Positions 12,294-12,414 of a stretch of DNA of 12,414 nucleotides are shown here, one piece after another. Source of the DNA: UBA12276 sp041476285 (lineage in GTDB: Archaea; Micrarchaeota; Micrarchaeia; Micrarchaeales; Micrarchaeaceae); contig JBGOTD010000016.1 of NCBI GenBank assembly GCA_041476285.1, positions 1-12,414 on the forward strand. Direction: 5' to 3'. The translations under genes and the position numbers were made by a program. Position 1 is the stretch's first letter. Each line of letters opens with the position of its first letter. The notes below the pieces were generated by a model, which was given only the letters and a program-made list of their open reading frames with translations, was not told the DNA's origin and searched no databases.

Positions 12294-12414
12294 ATGGTGG
12301 ACATAAAATTCGATAGGCTGGTATCAAGGAACGTGGTAGTTGCGCTGTCAAAGGAGCTTGACCTCGCCGGAGTCAAGATGAGCGTTGACAAGCTTCTCAA
12401 GATAATGATAGTCG
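12294..12414 (+). CDS. Partial gene, start of a further pilus-operon protein (possibly second TadC-like)
   Basis: Only the first 40 codons are in the window, from ATG 12294, 4 nt after the TadC-like stop and in the same strand and spacing pattern as the rest of the operon. The residues (LVSRNVVVALSKELDLAGVK then MSVDKLLKIMIV) look like the cytosolic N-terminal helix of platform proteins, where an L-x-x-AG turn precedes the first membrane helix. Archaeal Tad-like operons often carry two platform genes in tandem, which is the basis of this guess. The stub is too short to assign firmly. Confidence 0.5.
   Translation, partial: MVDIKFDRLVSRNVVVALSKELDLAGVKMSVDKLLKIMIV

Overview
The window reads as archaeal chromosome, most likely from a small-genome DPANN-type lineage; Micrarchaeota/ARMAN is my best guess, from general character rather than a marker gene. 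Support: AT-rich TATA-type boxes about 25-30 nt upstream of starts and of a tRNA, short or absent leaders, AGG/AGA and ATA codon preference, an archaeal HemK2-type methyltransferase, an archaeal tRNA-Gln without encoded CCA whose D-loop carries a 20-nt insert, and an archaeal pilus (Tad/type IV-like) operon. I see no insertion sequence, CRISPR array or phage gene. Base composition looks mid-40s %GC throughout.

Layout. (1) 1-2312, minus strand: a two-gene unit encoding a membrane-anchored winged-helix protein with a large outer DUF4382-like domain, followed by a small secreted protein. Both exported parts are packed with N-glycosylation sequons, and the unit ends in a palindromic terminator. 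(2) 2439-3940: a plus-strand aldo/keto reductase converging on, and overlapping by 37 bp, a minus-strand HemK2/Mtq2-like release-factor glutamine methyltransferase. (3) 3936-4588: a small Cys-rich orphan gene on the minus strand with a U-tract terminator behind it and a long, repeat-containing, probably structured leader in front. (4) 4589-6697, minus strand: tRNA-Gln(CUG), then three tightly packed RCK (TrkA-N) genes, one a soluble RCK domain and two with two-TM, channel-like architecture but no recognisable K+ selectivity filter and eroded Rossmann glycines. (5) 6687-7803, plus strand: an M50 (site-2 protease) family membrane protease driven from the same AT-rich box as the divergent tRNA, then a 99-aa orphan gene. 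(6) 7858-end, plus strand: a pilus/secretion operon with a winged-helix coiled-coil protein, a TadA/VirB11-type ATPase, a charged linker protein, a TadC/GspF-type membrane platform protein, and the start of another gene, possibly a second platform protein.

How the parts work together. Regions 1 and 6 concern the cell surface (glycoprotein sensor, pilus assembly). Region 4 looks like one membrane complex of three RCK subunits, probably for K+ or nucleotide sensing. The most unusual items are the tRNA-Gln insert, the pore-less RCK trio transcribed behind that tRNA, the HTH-TM-DUF4382 sensor, and the structured leader at 4305-4454. Family names rest on motif recognition by eye; no database search was possible.
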